This document shows, in pieces, positions 6,832 through 13,173 of a stretch of 13,173 nt of DNA. Made by a program: the position numbers and the translations under genes. Under the pieces are notes generated by a model, which was not told where the DNA came from, made no database searches, and worked only from the letters and a program-made list of their open reading frames with translations. Every line of letters begins with the position of its first letter. Positions within the stretch are counted from its first letter, which is position 1. This stretch comes from CAWDPQ01 sp049642465. GTDB lineage: Bacteria; Acidobacteriota; Vicinamibacteria; Vicinamibacterales; 2-12-FULL-66-21. Where the stretch lies: positions 1 through 13,173 of the forward strand of contig JBAROV010000212.1 of assembly GCA_049642465.1 (NCBI GenBank). The letters are read 5' to 3'.

Positions 6832-8104
6832 TCACGAGGCCTCGTCTGGTCGCGTCGTTGTTGCGCACGAGCACGAGCACCGCAATCATGGCAATGATCG
6901 GGATGATGCTGGCCGCGATCAGGATGGGTTCGAACGAATACCGATCCGCCACAATACCTGTTGCGTAGGCCGCGAATATCGTTCCAATGCCGGCGGCTGT
7001 TCCGCCAAGCCCGCTCACCGATCCGACAGAACGCGTTGGATACAAATCCGCCGGAAGATTCAGGACCATCGTGGACAGCGCGGCGTACGAGAAGGTGGCA
7101 ACGGCGATGCACGCGGCAATCGCGCCCAGCGACGAGACGTAGATTGCCGGAATCAGCATCAGCATCCCCAGCGCGCCAAATACGACCACGACTTTGCGGG
7201 CGGTGCCGACGCGCCATCCGCGTGAAATGAGCGCGCTCGACAGTCCGCCACCGAAGAAGTTTCCGAGGTCGGCCGCCAGAAACGGAACCCAGAACGCGAG
7301 CAGACTGTCCTCGACCTTGAACCCGCGGCTGGCAATGTAGATGGCAAACCAATCCGCGATAAAAAACCACACGGGGTCGGTGAGCGCCTTTCCCAGGATG
7401 ATGCCCCACGTCTGCGGCAGCGACAGCAGCGTCCGATACCCGAGCGGCGGCGGGGCGGACTCCCCCTCCGACGGTGCTGCCGACGCACGATTCTGAAGGA
7501 TGTCGTTTCGCTCGTCTTCAGCGAGACGCGGGTGGACTTCGGGAGACCGATAGAGCCATCGGAACAGGGGAATCCACAGCAGTCCGAGCGTGCCCGTGAC
7601 GATGAAGGCGGGGCGCCAGCTGCCCGTCGCTTCGTAGACCGCAAACACGATGAACGGCGCGAGGGCACCGCCAATCGACGACCCGCTATCGAACAGCGCG
7701 ACCGCCCAGCCGCTCTCCCGGCGCGGAAACCATTCGGCGACCGCCTTCGTTGCGCCGGGCCAGTTCGCCGACTCGCCCAGACCGAGAAGAAACCGGAATC
7801 CCGCAAAGCTGCGAAGCCCCGTGGCGAGCGACGTCAGTATCGCCACGACCGAGTAGAAGGCGACGCTCAACGTCAGTCCCGCCCGCGTGCCAATGCGATC
7901 CAGAAGGCGGCCGCTGGCGGTCTGACCGAATGCGTACGCGACGCGAAACGCGATGACCAGGAGCGCGTAGTCAGAGTTGGTCCAGTGGAACTCCTCCTTC
8001 AGGAACGGCGCGAGGATGTTCAGAGTCTGGCGATCGATGTAGTTGATCACCGTCGACAGGAACAGCAGAATGCCGATGTACCAGCGCAGGGAACGAATGG
8101 GCAT
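6821..8104 (-). CDS. MFS transporter, anion:cation symporter family (ExuT/hexuronate-like)
   Basis: A 427-residue protein with about 12 hydrophobic segments, the usual MFS length. Landmarks of the ACS/ExuT-type subfamily are visible: NYIDRQTLNILAPFLKEEF in and after helix 1 (21-39), the loop signature GRLLDRIGTR (65-74), GESANWPGATKAVAEWF between helices 4 and 5, and ALFDSGSSIGGALAP in helix 5. A hydrophilic central loop of about 45 residues begins SPEVHPRLAEDE. Relatives carry hexuronates, glucarate or related organic anions by proton symport across the inner membrane; the exact substrate cannot be read from sequence. It starts at ATG 8104 with only a weak ribosome site. It is transcribed divergently from the PIG-L gene across 75 bases, and is followed by the overlapping glycosyltransferase gene. 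Confidence 0.88.
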   Translation of the reverse strand: MPIRSLRWYIGILLFLSTVINYIDRQTLNILAPFLKEEFHWTNSDYALLVIAFRVAYAFGQTASGRLLDRIGTRAGLTLSVAFYSVVAILTSLATGLRSFAGFRFLLGLGESANWPGATKAVAEWFPRRESGWAVALFDSGSSIGGALAPFIVFAVYEATGSWRPAFIVTGTLGLLWIPLFRWLYRSPEVHPRLAEDERNDILQNRASAAPSEGESAPPPLGYRTLLSLPQTWGIILGKALTDPVWFFIADWFAIYIASRGFKVEDSLLAFWVPFLAADLGNFFGGGLSSALISRGWRVGTARKVVVVFGALGMLMLIPAIYVSSLGAIAACIAVATFSYAALSTMVLNLPADLYPTRSVGSVSGLGGTAAGIGTIFAAYATGIVADRYSFEPILIAASIIPIIAMIAVLVLVRNNDATRRGLVSEI

Positions 8105-8179
8105 AACGGTCCGCCATCATACCCTTCCGCTTCGACCGTCGCGCAAGGTACACTCCGTGCACCGACACCGAGGAGACCT
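8105..8179. promoter_or_regulatory. Shared divergent promoter region
   Basis: Only 75 bases separate the MFS start (minus) and the PIG-L start (plus), so both promoters must lie here or within the adjoining genes. TACACT at 8149-8154 is a possible plus-strand -10; the best upstream partner, TTCCGC at 8125-8130 (18-base spacer), is a poor -35. No clear operator palindrome is visible. Confidence 0.35.
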
Positions 8180-9076
8180 ATGAAACGCCTCTACTTGCTC
8201 TACTGCATTTCGCTCGCCTGCTTGCTGCCTGTCGGCTCCGAGCACACCGTGGCGCAAACAAGACCGCTCCGCATCATCGCCTTTGGCGCTCATCCCGACG
8301 ACGCGGAGCTCAAGGCGAGCGGCGTCGCCGCGCTGTGGGCCGCGCAGGGCCATAAAGTGAAATTCGTCGCGATGACCAACGGCGACGTCGGCCACTTCGC
8401 CGAAGCAGGTGGGCCGCTCGCCAAACGCCGCAAGGCGGAAGTCGCCGAGTGCGCTCGCATTCTTGGTATCGAGTCCCAGGTTTTGGATGTCCACGACGGC
8501 GAGCTCACTCCCTCGCTCGAAAACCGCAAGGCCGTCGCGCGCGTGATCCGTGAGTGGCAGGCCGACATCGTGATGGGGCATCGTCCCTACGATTACCACC
8601 CCGATCATCGCTACACAGGCGTGCTGCTCAACGACGCCGCTGTGGTCGTCGTGGCGCCGTTCTTCGTCCCTGACACGCCGCCGACGCCGAGAAACCCGGT
8701 GTTCCTCTATTACTCGGACGGATTCCAGGATCCAAAGCCATTCGATCCCACGATCGTCGTGGGCATAGACGAGGTCGCCGATAAGAAATGGAAGTGCGTG
8801 AGCGCCATGCCCTCACAGTTTGGCGACAAGGATTCGTGGCAGGGGCGCACGCTGCCGAACGTTCCAGCGAGCGACGGCGAGCGGCAGGCGTATCTGCTCG
8901 ATCTCGTGAGGAAGCGGAATATCGCGGTCGCCGACGAGTACCGGCAACGGTTGATCGCGCTCTATGGAAAAGAGAAAGGGCAAGCCATCAAGTATGCAGA
9001 GGCGTTCCAGCTCGGACAGTACGGACGGCAGGCGTCGCTTGACGAACTGAAGCAACTCTTTCCGACGCTGCATTGA
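8180..9076 (+). CDS. Secreted PIG-L family (LmbE-like) deacetylase
   Basis: A 298-residue protein with a signal peptide (MKRLYLLYCISLACLLPVG, cleavage near TVA-Q at 23-26), so it acts outside the cytoplasm. The GlcNAc-PI de-N-acetylase zinc motif AHPDDAE is at 37-43 (H38 and D41 as ligands, D40 as expected general base), and the second motif YHPDHR at 139-144 supplies H143. The family removes N-acetyl groups from GlcNAc-containing or similar amidated sugars; the substrate here is unknown. The start is ATG 8180 with an AGGAG site four bases upstream. The same frame is open much further upstream, but that stretch lies antisense to the transporter gene and has no protein-like composition. It is the first gene of a likely four-gene operon; the DUF1080 gene begins 43 bases after its stop. 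Confidence 0.92.
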   Translation: MKRLYLLYCISLACLLPVGSEHTVAQTRPLRIIAFGAHPDDAELKASGVAALWAAQGHKVKFVAMTNGDVGHFAEAGGPLAKRRKAEVAECARILGIESQVLDVHDGELTPSLENRKAVARVIREWQADIVMGHRPYDYHPDHRYTGVLLNDAAVVVVAPFFVPDTPPTPRNPVFLYYSDGFQDPKPFDPTIVVGIDEVADKKWKCVSAMPSQFGDKDSWQGRTLPNVPASDGERQAYLLDLVRKRNIAVADEYRQRLIALYGKEKGQAIKYAEAFQLGQYGRQASLDELKQLFPTLH

Positions 9077-9119
9077 ACCCGCGGTAAGTTAGACTTTCGG
9101 CGATTCAGTTGGAGGGAAC

Positions 9120-9965
9120 ATGAACACGATCGCGCGGCGAGTTATTCCCGTCGTCGTTGTCACCGTGGGGTTGGTAGGGGTGGCGACGTTTCGAGTGCTC
9201 AGTCATTGGCAGCCACAGCAGCCACAGCAACAGAGCCCACTGGGGTACGACGACACCCCGATGCAGCCGAATGGCAAGTGGCATGTCCACGACCCCAAGC
9301 GTCCCCAGCCGCGGGTGGTGACACCTGGTCCTGCGCCGGATCCCATCGGCGCCCCGTCCGATGCCATCGTCCTCCTCGGACAAGGGGCGGATCTCAGCGC
9401 CTGGCAGATGAGCGCGGACGGCGCGGCGGTGACCTGGCCGATGAAGGATGGCATCCTCCAGTCCGGGAAGGGGATGATCAAGACAAAGGAGCAATTCTCC
9501 GACGTTCAGCTCCACGTCGAATTCGCGACGCCGTCCGAAGTCAAAGGAAACTCGCAGGGTCGCGGCAACAGCGGCGTCTTCCTGGCGGGCGTGTTCGAAA
9601 TCCAGGTGCTCGACAGCTATCAGAATCAAACCTACCCCGACGGTCAGGCATCCGCGATGTACGGGCAGTACCCGCCGCTCGTCAACGCATCGCGCCCACC
9701 CGGACAATGGCAGACTTACGACATCGTGTTCATCGCGCCCCGCTTCTCTGCTTCGGGCCAACTGGAGAAACCCGCCACGGCCACGGTGTTTCATAACGGC
9801 GTCATCGTGCACAATGCGACGTCATTCTGGGGGCCGACGCAGCATAAGATGATCGGCAAGTACTTGCCCGCGCAGGCGAAAGGTCCGCTTCAGCTTCAGG
9901 ATCATGGCAATCCGGTCAGGTTCCGCAACATCTGGATTCGGTCTCTTAAGGGCTACGACGAGTAA
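9120..9965 (+). CDS. Membrane-anchored DUF1080 protein (3-keto-disaccharide hydrolase family)
   Basis: A 281-residue protein. Residues 6-25 form one hydrophobic helix after MNTIARR, a signal anchor or uncleaved signal. It is followed by a Gln/Pro linker (WQPQQPQQQSP, 30-40) and a Pro-rich stretch to about 80. The DUF1080 (PF06439-type) jelly-roll domain spans about 83-277. Visible signatures are IVLLGQGADLSAW (the family usually has NG where this has QG), GRGNSGVFL (147-155), FEIQVLDSYQNQTYPDGQA (159-177, with E160 and D165), PPGQWQTYDIVF (193-204) and GPLQLQDHGNPVRFRNIWIR. Relatives cleave 3-keto-glycosides in the periplasm. Start ATG 9120 has GGAGGG at 9111-9116. PhoD follows 21 bases after the stop, consistent with one operon. 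The exact substrate is unknown. Confidence 0.9.
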   Translation: MNTIARRVIPVVVVTVGLVGVATFRVLSHWQPQQPQQQSPLGYDDTPMQPNGKWHVHDPKRPQPRVVTPGPAPDPIGAPSDAIVLLGQGADLSAWQMSADGAAVTWPMKDGILQSGKGMIKTKEQFSDVQLHVEFATPSEVKGNSQGRGNSGVFLAGVFEIQVLDSYQNQTYPDGQASAMYGQYPPLVNASRPPGQWQTYDIVFIAPRFSASGQLEKPATATVFHNGVIVHNATSFWGPTQHKMIGKYLPAQAKGPLQLQDHGNPVRFRNIWIRSLKGYDE

Positions 9966-9986
9966 CAACTAACGTCAGGTCTTGAA

Positions 9987-11543
9987 ATGGATCGACTGAG
10001 CCGCCGCGAGCTTTTGAAGATTGCTGGTGCGACGGGCCTGGCAGCGATTGCCAGACCTGTCGTCTCCGCGCAACGCCTCACGCGTCCCCTCTTCCGCACC
10101 TACCCGTTCGCGCTTGGCGTCGCATCAGGTGATCCACTGGCCGACGGCGTCGTGCTGTGGACGCGGCTGGCGCCCGAGCCGCTCGACGGCGGCGGCATGC
10201 CAATGGTGCGGATCGATGTTGATTGGGAGGTGGCGGCCGACAGCCGGTTCTCGAAGGTTGTGCAGCGCGGGTCAGAAGTCGCGCGTCCGGAGCTGGGCCA
10301 CAGCGTGCACGTCGAAGTGTCGGGTCTCGAACCTGCGCGTGAGTACTGGTACCGCTTCCGCGCGGGAGATGAGATCAGCCCTGTCGGCCGGACGCGGACG
10401 GCGCCGGCAAGCGCGAACATCGACCAACTGCGGTTTGCCGTGTGTGGCTGCAGCCACTATGAAAGCGGCTACTTCGCCGCGTACCGGCGGATCGCCGAAG
10501 AACACTTCGACTTCGTCTTTCACACCGGCGACTACATCTACGAAGGCCGCGCCGACGGTGGCCGCAATCCCAACGTCGTTCGCCAGCACCATAGCGACGA
10601 GCTTTTTTCGCTCGTCGATTACCGAAACCGCTACGCGCAGTACAGGACCGATCCGGATTTGCGCGCGGCGCACGCGTCCGCGCCGTTCATCGTCGCCTTC
10701 GACGATCACGAAGTGGACAACGATTACGCCGGCGACAACGACGAACAGGGCACGCCGCCCGAGTTCTTCACGCTCCGCCGCGCTGCCGCGTATCAGGCGT
10801 ATTACGAGGCGATGCCGCTTCGCCGCGCGGCCGTTCCTACGGGCAGCAACCTGCTCCTCTACCGCCGGCTGCGTTTTGGCAACTTGATCGATTTCTCTGT
10901 GCTGGATACGCGTCAGTACCGATCCAAACAGGCGTGCGGAGGGGGATCGAGAACTTCCTGCGCCGAGGCGCTTGCCGCCGAACGGACGATCCTCGGCAGC
11001 GAGCAAGAGCGATGGCTCTTCGATAATCTGGCATCAGCGCGAAGCACCTGGACGGTCCTCGGCCAGCAGGTGCCAACCTTTGCTCGGGACTTCAGGAGCC
11101 TCGATCCCGCCGCCCGCTTCTCGATGGACAAATGGGACGGCTACGTGGGATCGAGGAATCGCCTCTACGCCCGGCTCAAGGAAACTCGCGCGCCGAACCC
11201 GATCATCCTCTCGGGGGACGTCCACCAGCATTTTGGCAGTGATTTGAAGCTCGACTTTGGCAACCCGGATTCCGAAACTATCGGCGCCGAATTCACGAAT
11301 TCGTCGATCACTTCAGGCGGCGATGGCTCGGACGTCGCGGCCAGTTGGGAGCGGAGCCGCGCCGACAATCCGCACGTCAAGTACCACAGCGCGCGTCGCG
11401 GATACATTGCCTGTCACGTCACCCCGGCTCAGTTCCGCGCCGACTTCAAGATCCTCGAGAAGGTCACCACGCCGAATCTCCCCGCCAAAACCGGCGGCTC
11501 GCTCATCGTTGAAGCGGGACGGCCGGGCACGGAAACCTTGTAG
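9987..11543 (+). CDS. phoD: Tat-exported PhoD-family alkaline phosphatase/phosphodiesterase
   Basis: A 518-residue protein. A twin-arginine signal (LSRRELLKIAGATGLAAIA, R6-R7) leads to a cleavage site near VSA-Q at 26-29. The PhoD N-terminal domain follows (FALGVASGDPLADGVVLWTRLAP), then the metallophosphatase core: AVCGCSHYESGYF with C155 at the family's iron-ligand cysteine, HTGDYIYEG (D182, Y183), FDDHEVDND (D239-N245) and SGDVHQHFG (D411, H413, H415). These match the calcium/iron PhoD class, which hydrolyses phosphomonoesters or diesters such as teichoic-acid-type polymers and phospholipids. The enzyme folds in the cytoplasm and is exported by Tat. It starts at ATG 9987 with a weak AGGT upstream, so translation may be coupled to the DUF1080 gene 21 bases before. 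The preferred substrate cannot be told from sequence. Confidence 0.92.
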   Translation: MDRLSRRELLKIAGATGLAAIARPVVSAQRLTRPLFRTYPFALGVASGDPLADGVVLWTRLAPEPLDGGGMPMVRIDVDWEVAADSRFSKVVQRGSEVARPELGHSVHVEVSGLEPAREYWYRFRAGDEISPVGRTRTAPASANIDQLRFAVCGCSHYESGYFAAYRRIAEEHFDFVFHTGDYIYEGRADGGRNPNVVRQHHSDELFSLVDYRNRYAQYRTDPDLRAAHASAPFIVAFDDHEVDNDYAGDNDEQGTPPEFFTLRRAAAYQAYYEAMPLRRAAVPTGSNLLLYRRLRFGNLIDFSVLDTRQYRSKQACGGGSRTSCAEALAAERTILGSEQERWLFDNLASARSTWTVLGQQVPTFARDFRSLDPAARFSMDKWDGYVGSRNRLYARLKETRAPNPIILSGDVHQHFGSDLKLDFGNPDSETIGAEFTNSSITSGGDGSDVAASWERSRADNPHVKYHSARRGYIACHVTPAQFRADFKILEKVTTPNLPAKTGGSLIVEAGRPGTETL

Positions 11544-11571
11544 CTCCTCCCGAGGGTTATGATGGGGGATC

Positions 11572-11608
11572 GCCGGTTGCAGCGTTTCTCTGGAAACTGG
11601 CAACCGGC
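11572..11608 (+). repeat. Inverted repeat in the phoD to Gfo/Idh gap, with nearby direct repeats
   Basis: GCCGGTTGC (11572-11580) is perfectly complementary to GCAACCGGC (11600-11608), giving a 9-bp stem with a 19-base loop. The 11-mer CTGGAAACTGG occurs at 11590-11600 and again at 11611-11621. A six-T run (11629-11634) follows a weaker hairpin at 11606-11625, immediately before the ribosome site of the next gene. This may be an internal terminator, an mRNA-stability element or a dispersed intergenic repeat. Confidence 0.5.
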
Positions 11609-11634
11609 ACCTGGAAACTGGAGCCTGATTTTTT

Positions 11635-11643
11635 AGGAGGAGG
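11635..11643 (+). promoter_or_regulatory. Strong ribosome binding site for GTG start
   Basis: AGGAGGAGG ends five bases before the GTG at 11649. It fixes that codon as the start over the internal ATG ten codons later (MTRRDF). Confidence 0.75.
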
Positions 11644-11648
11644 TCATC

Positions 11649-13133
11649 GTGGCCAGCGACCGGAACGACAAAGACGGAATGACACGTCGCGACTTCACGT
11701 CGCGCGTCGGAGCAGCGACGGCGGGCCTCGCACTAGGCGGCGAATTCTTCCGCTCGGCGGTCTCAGCCGCACCCACCGTGGGTAACCGCATTCTCGGTGC
11801 AAACGACAGGGTCGTCACCGCGAGCATCGGCATCCGAGGCCAGGGCAACGCACTCAAGAACGGGTTCGCCCGGCTGAAAAACGTCGAGATCAAGACGCTG
11901 TGCGACATTGACGGCAACCTGGCGGAGCCGCGAATCAACGACCCACGACTCAAGGACGTCCCGACGTTCAAGCCTGGATTTGTCCAGGATCTGCGACGGG
12001 TACTGGACGACAAGGACGTCGACGCGATCGTCATTGCCATACCAAACCACTGGCACGCACTCGCCACGGTTTGGGGGCTGCAGGCTGGCAAACACGTGTA
12101 CGTCGAGAAACCATCCTCGTACACCGTCTGGGAAGGACGGAAGATGGTTGAGGCGGCGCGTCGCTACAACAAGGTTGTGCAGGTCGGAACCATGAACCGG
12201 AGCCGGCCGGCCGTGCGGCAGGCGATCAAGTTCATCCACGACGGTGGAATCGGCAAGGTGTACATGGCCCGAGGGCTGTGCTTCAAGCCGCGTCCATCGA
12301 TCGGCAAGTACCCCGACGGACCGATGGCCCCCGGAGAGAAGTTCGCGCTGACCGTGGGATCCACACGCTATGAACCGACCTACGACGCCACGTATCTGTC
12401 GAAAGTGGACTACGACCTCTGGTTGGGTCCAGCACAGAAGCGTCCTTTCAACCGGAATCGCTTCCACTACAACTGGCACTGGCACTGGGATTACGGCAAC
12501 GGAGACACAGGCAACCAGGGACCGCATCAGTTCGACATCGCCCGTTGGGGGTTGAACAAGAACGAGCACCCGGTGAGGGTCAGCTCGATGGGCGGGTACT
12601 TCGGTCCCGAGTCCTCTCAAGAGACGCCGGACGTTCAGACGGCGCTGTTCGAGTACGCCGATGGGACGATCCTCGAGTTCGGCACACGAGGCGAACACAC
12701 GAACGACGAAGGCACTCAGCGGATCGGCAACCTGTTCTACGGCTCCAAGGGATGGCTGTGGATCGATGGCGACGGCGGGAGCTGGCAGTCCTACATGGGA
12801 TCCGTCGGGGAGAAGAACGAAAAGGGCCCTGGCTCGAGCTCACCGCCCAGCGGCGGCAGCAACGATCCGCTGCAGCCGACGAGCACGGAGTTCCCGCACT
12901 ACCAGAACTTCGTGGATGCCATCCGTGCGAACGATCCGAAACTCCTGGCGTGCGACGTCCTCGAGGGACATCTCAGTTCGGCGCTTCCCCACCTGGCGAA
13001 TATTTCGTACCGCGTCAAGCGCCAGTTGACCTTCGACGCCAAGGCCGAGAAGTTCAAGGACGACAAGGAAGCCGACGCGCTCCTCACCCGCGAGTACCGC
13101 AAGGGGTTCGAGATTCCGAAGTCGTTCTCGTAG
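11649..13133 (+). CDS. Tat-exported Gfo/Idh/MocA family oxidoreductase
   Basis: A 494-residue protein. The Tat signal is TRRDFTSRVGAATAGLALGG (about 12-31, with R13-R14), which implies export with the nucleotide cofactor already bound. A Rossmann-type N-terminal half follows, with IGIRGQGN (60-67) at the dinucleotide-binding loop and the family catalytic motif EKP (153-155). The C-terminal alpha/beta domain carries GNQGPHQFD (288-296), where H293 and D296 fit the usual active-site histidine and partner. It probably oxidises or reduces a sugar using tightly bound NAD(P); the substrate is unknown. The length exceeds cytoplasmic members (about 330-400) because of the signal and inserted loops, including a Gly/Ser/Pro-rich one near 395-410. 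It is the last of four genes for exported proteins, 105 bases after phoD, and is followed by a terminator-like hairpin. Confidence 0.92.
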   Translation: MASDRNDKDGMTRRDFTSRVGAATAGLALGGEFFRSAVSAAPTVGNRILGANDRVVTASIGIRGQGNALKNGFARLKNVEIKTLCDIDGNLAEPRINDPRLKDVPTFKPGFVQDLRRVLDDKDVDAIVIAIPNHWHALATVWGLQAGKHVYVEKPSSYTVWEGRKMVEAARRYNKVVQVGTMNRSRPAVRQAIKFIHDGGIGKVYMARGLCFKPRPSIGKYPDGPMAPGEKFALTVGSTRYEPTYDATYLSKVDYDLWLGPAQKRPFNRNRFHYNWHWHWDYGNGDTGNQGPHQFDIARWGLNKNEHPVRVSSMGGYFGPESSQETPDVQTALFEYADGTILEFGTRGEHTNDEGTQRIGNLFYGSKGWLWIDGDGGSWQSYMGSVGEKNEKGPGSSSPPSGGSNDPLQPTSTEFPHYQNFVDAIRANDPKLLACDVLEGHLSSALPHLANISYRVKRQLTFDAKAEKFKDDKEADALLTREYRKGFEIPKSFS

Positions 13134-13148
13134 CGAGTCGGCCGCGAA

Positions 13149-13173
13149 GCCAGAACGGGCTCACCCTTCTGGC
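13149..13173 (+). terminator. Hairpin downstream of the Gfo/Idh gene, candidate intrinsic terminator
   Basis: GCCAGAA (13149-13155) pairs perfectly with TTCTGGC (13167-13173). Inside it GGG (13157-13159) pairs with CCC (13164-13166) around a CTCA loop, with one bulged C. It starts 15 bases after the stop codon. The window ends exactly at the base of the stem, so any T-run that would confirm a terminator is not visible. Confidence 0.65.

Noticed and set aside
7532..8179. Extension of the PIG-L gene upstream to 7532, giving a 514-residue protein.
   Set aside because: The added part lies antisense to conserved transporter codons and is Arg-rich low-quality sequence. ATG 8180 has a good ribosome site and gives a proper signal peptide.
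10272..11006. A 244-residue minus-strand frame inside phoD, and several similar frames inside the Gfo/Idh gene.
   Set aside because: They mirror third-position GC bias on the opposite strand of firmly identified genes and show no recognisable motif.

Overview
The window is a GC-rich bacterial chromosome segment. Its mix of genes points to an Acidobacteriota member, most likely Vicinamibacteria (old subdivision 6): a secreted BACON-repeat protein, a DUF1080 protein, a secreted PIG-L deacetylase, Tat-exported PhoD and Gfo/Idh/MocA proteins, an ExuT-like MFS carrier and an FG-GAP protein. This assignment rests on gene style only; there is no rRNA or marker gene here.

Layout. (1) Positions 1-1995, minus strand: a secreted protein made of at least eight tandem ~86-residue BACON-type domains. 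It runs off the left edge, and its younger repeats are nearly identical at DNA level. (2) 2230-3548, plus strand: a stand-alone CheY-like receiver, followed with a CTGA overlap by a fumarylacetoacetate hydrolase (FAH) family enzyme. The only credible start of the FAH gene is CTG, so conventional gene calling would cut about 93 residues from it. (3) 3554-4798, minus: an exported FG-GAP/VCBS beta-propeller, convergent with the FAH gene; a perfect hairpin contains both stop codons. (4) 5018-5257, plus: an unrecognised 79-residue protein whose 3' end overlaps the next gene on the opposite strand. (5) 8104-5236, minus: an ExuT-type MFS transporter and a GT39-like membrane glycosyltransferase, overlapping by 11 bases. 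(6) 8180-13133, plus: four closely spaced genes, all for exported or membrane-anchored proteins: PIG-L deacetylase, DUF1080 (3-keto-glycoside hydrolase family), PhoD-family phosphatase/phosphodiesterase, and a Tat-targeted Gfo/Idh/MocA oxidoreductase. A terminator-like hairpin sits at the right edge.

How they may work together. Region 6 looks like an extracytoplasmic carbohydrate-processing operon. The Gfo/Idh enzyme could oxidise a sugar to the 3-keto form, the DUF1080 protein could cleave the keto-glycoside, PIG-L could remove N-acetyl groups and PhoD could release phosphate. The divergent MFS carrier could import a sugar acid. The family assignments are firm; the joint pathway is inference. 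Regions 1-4 show no clear functional link to region 6.
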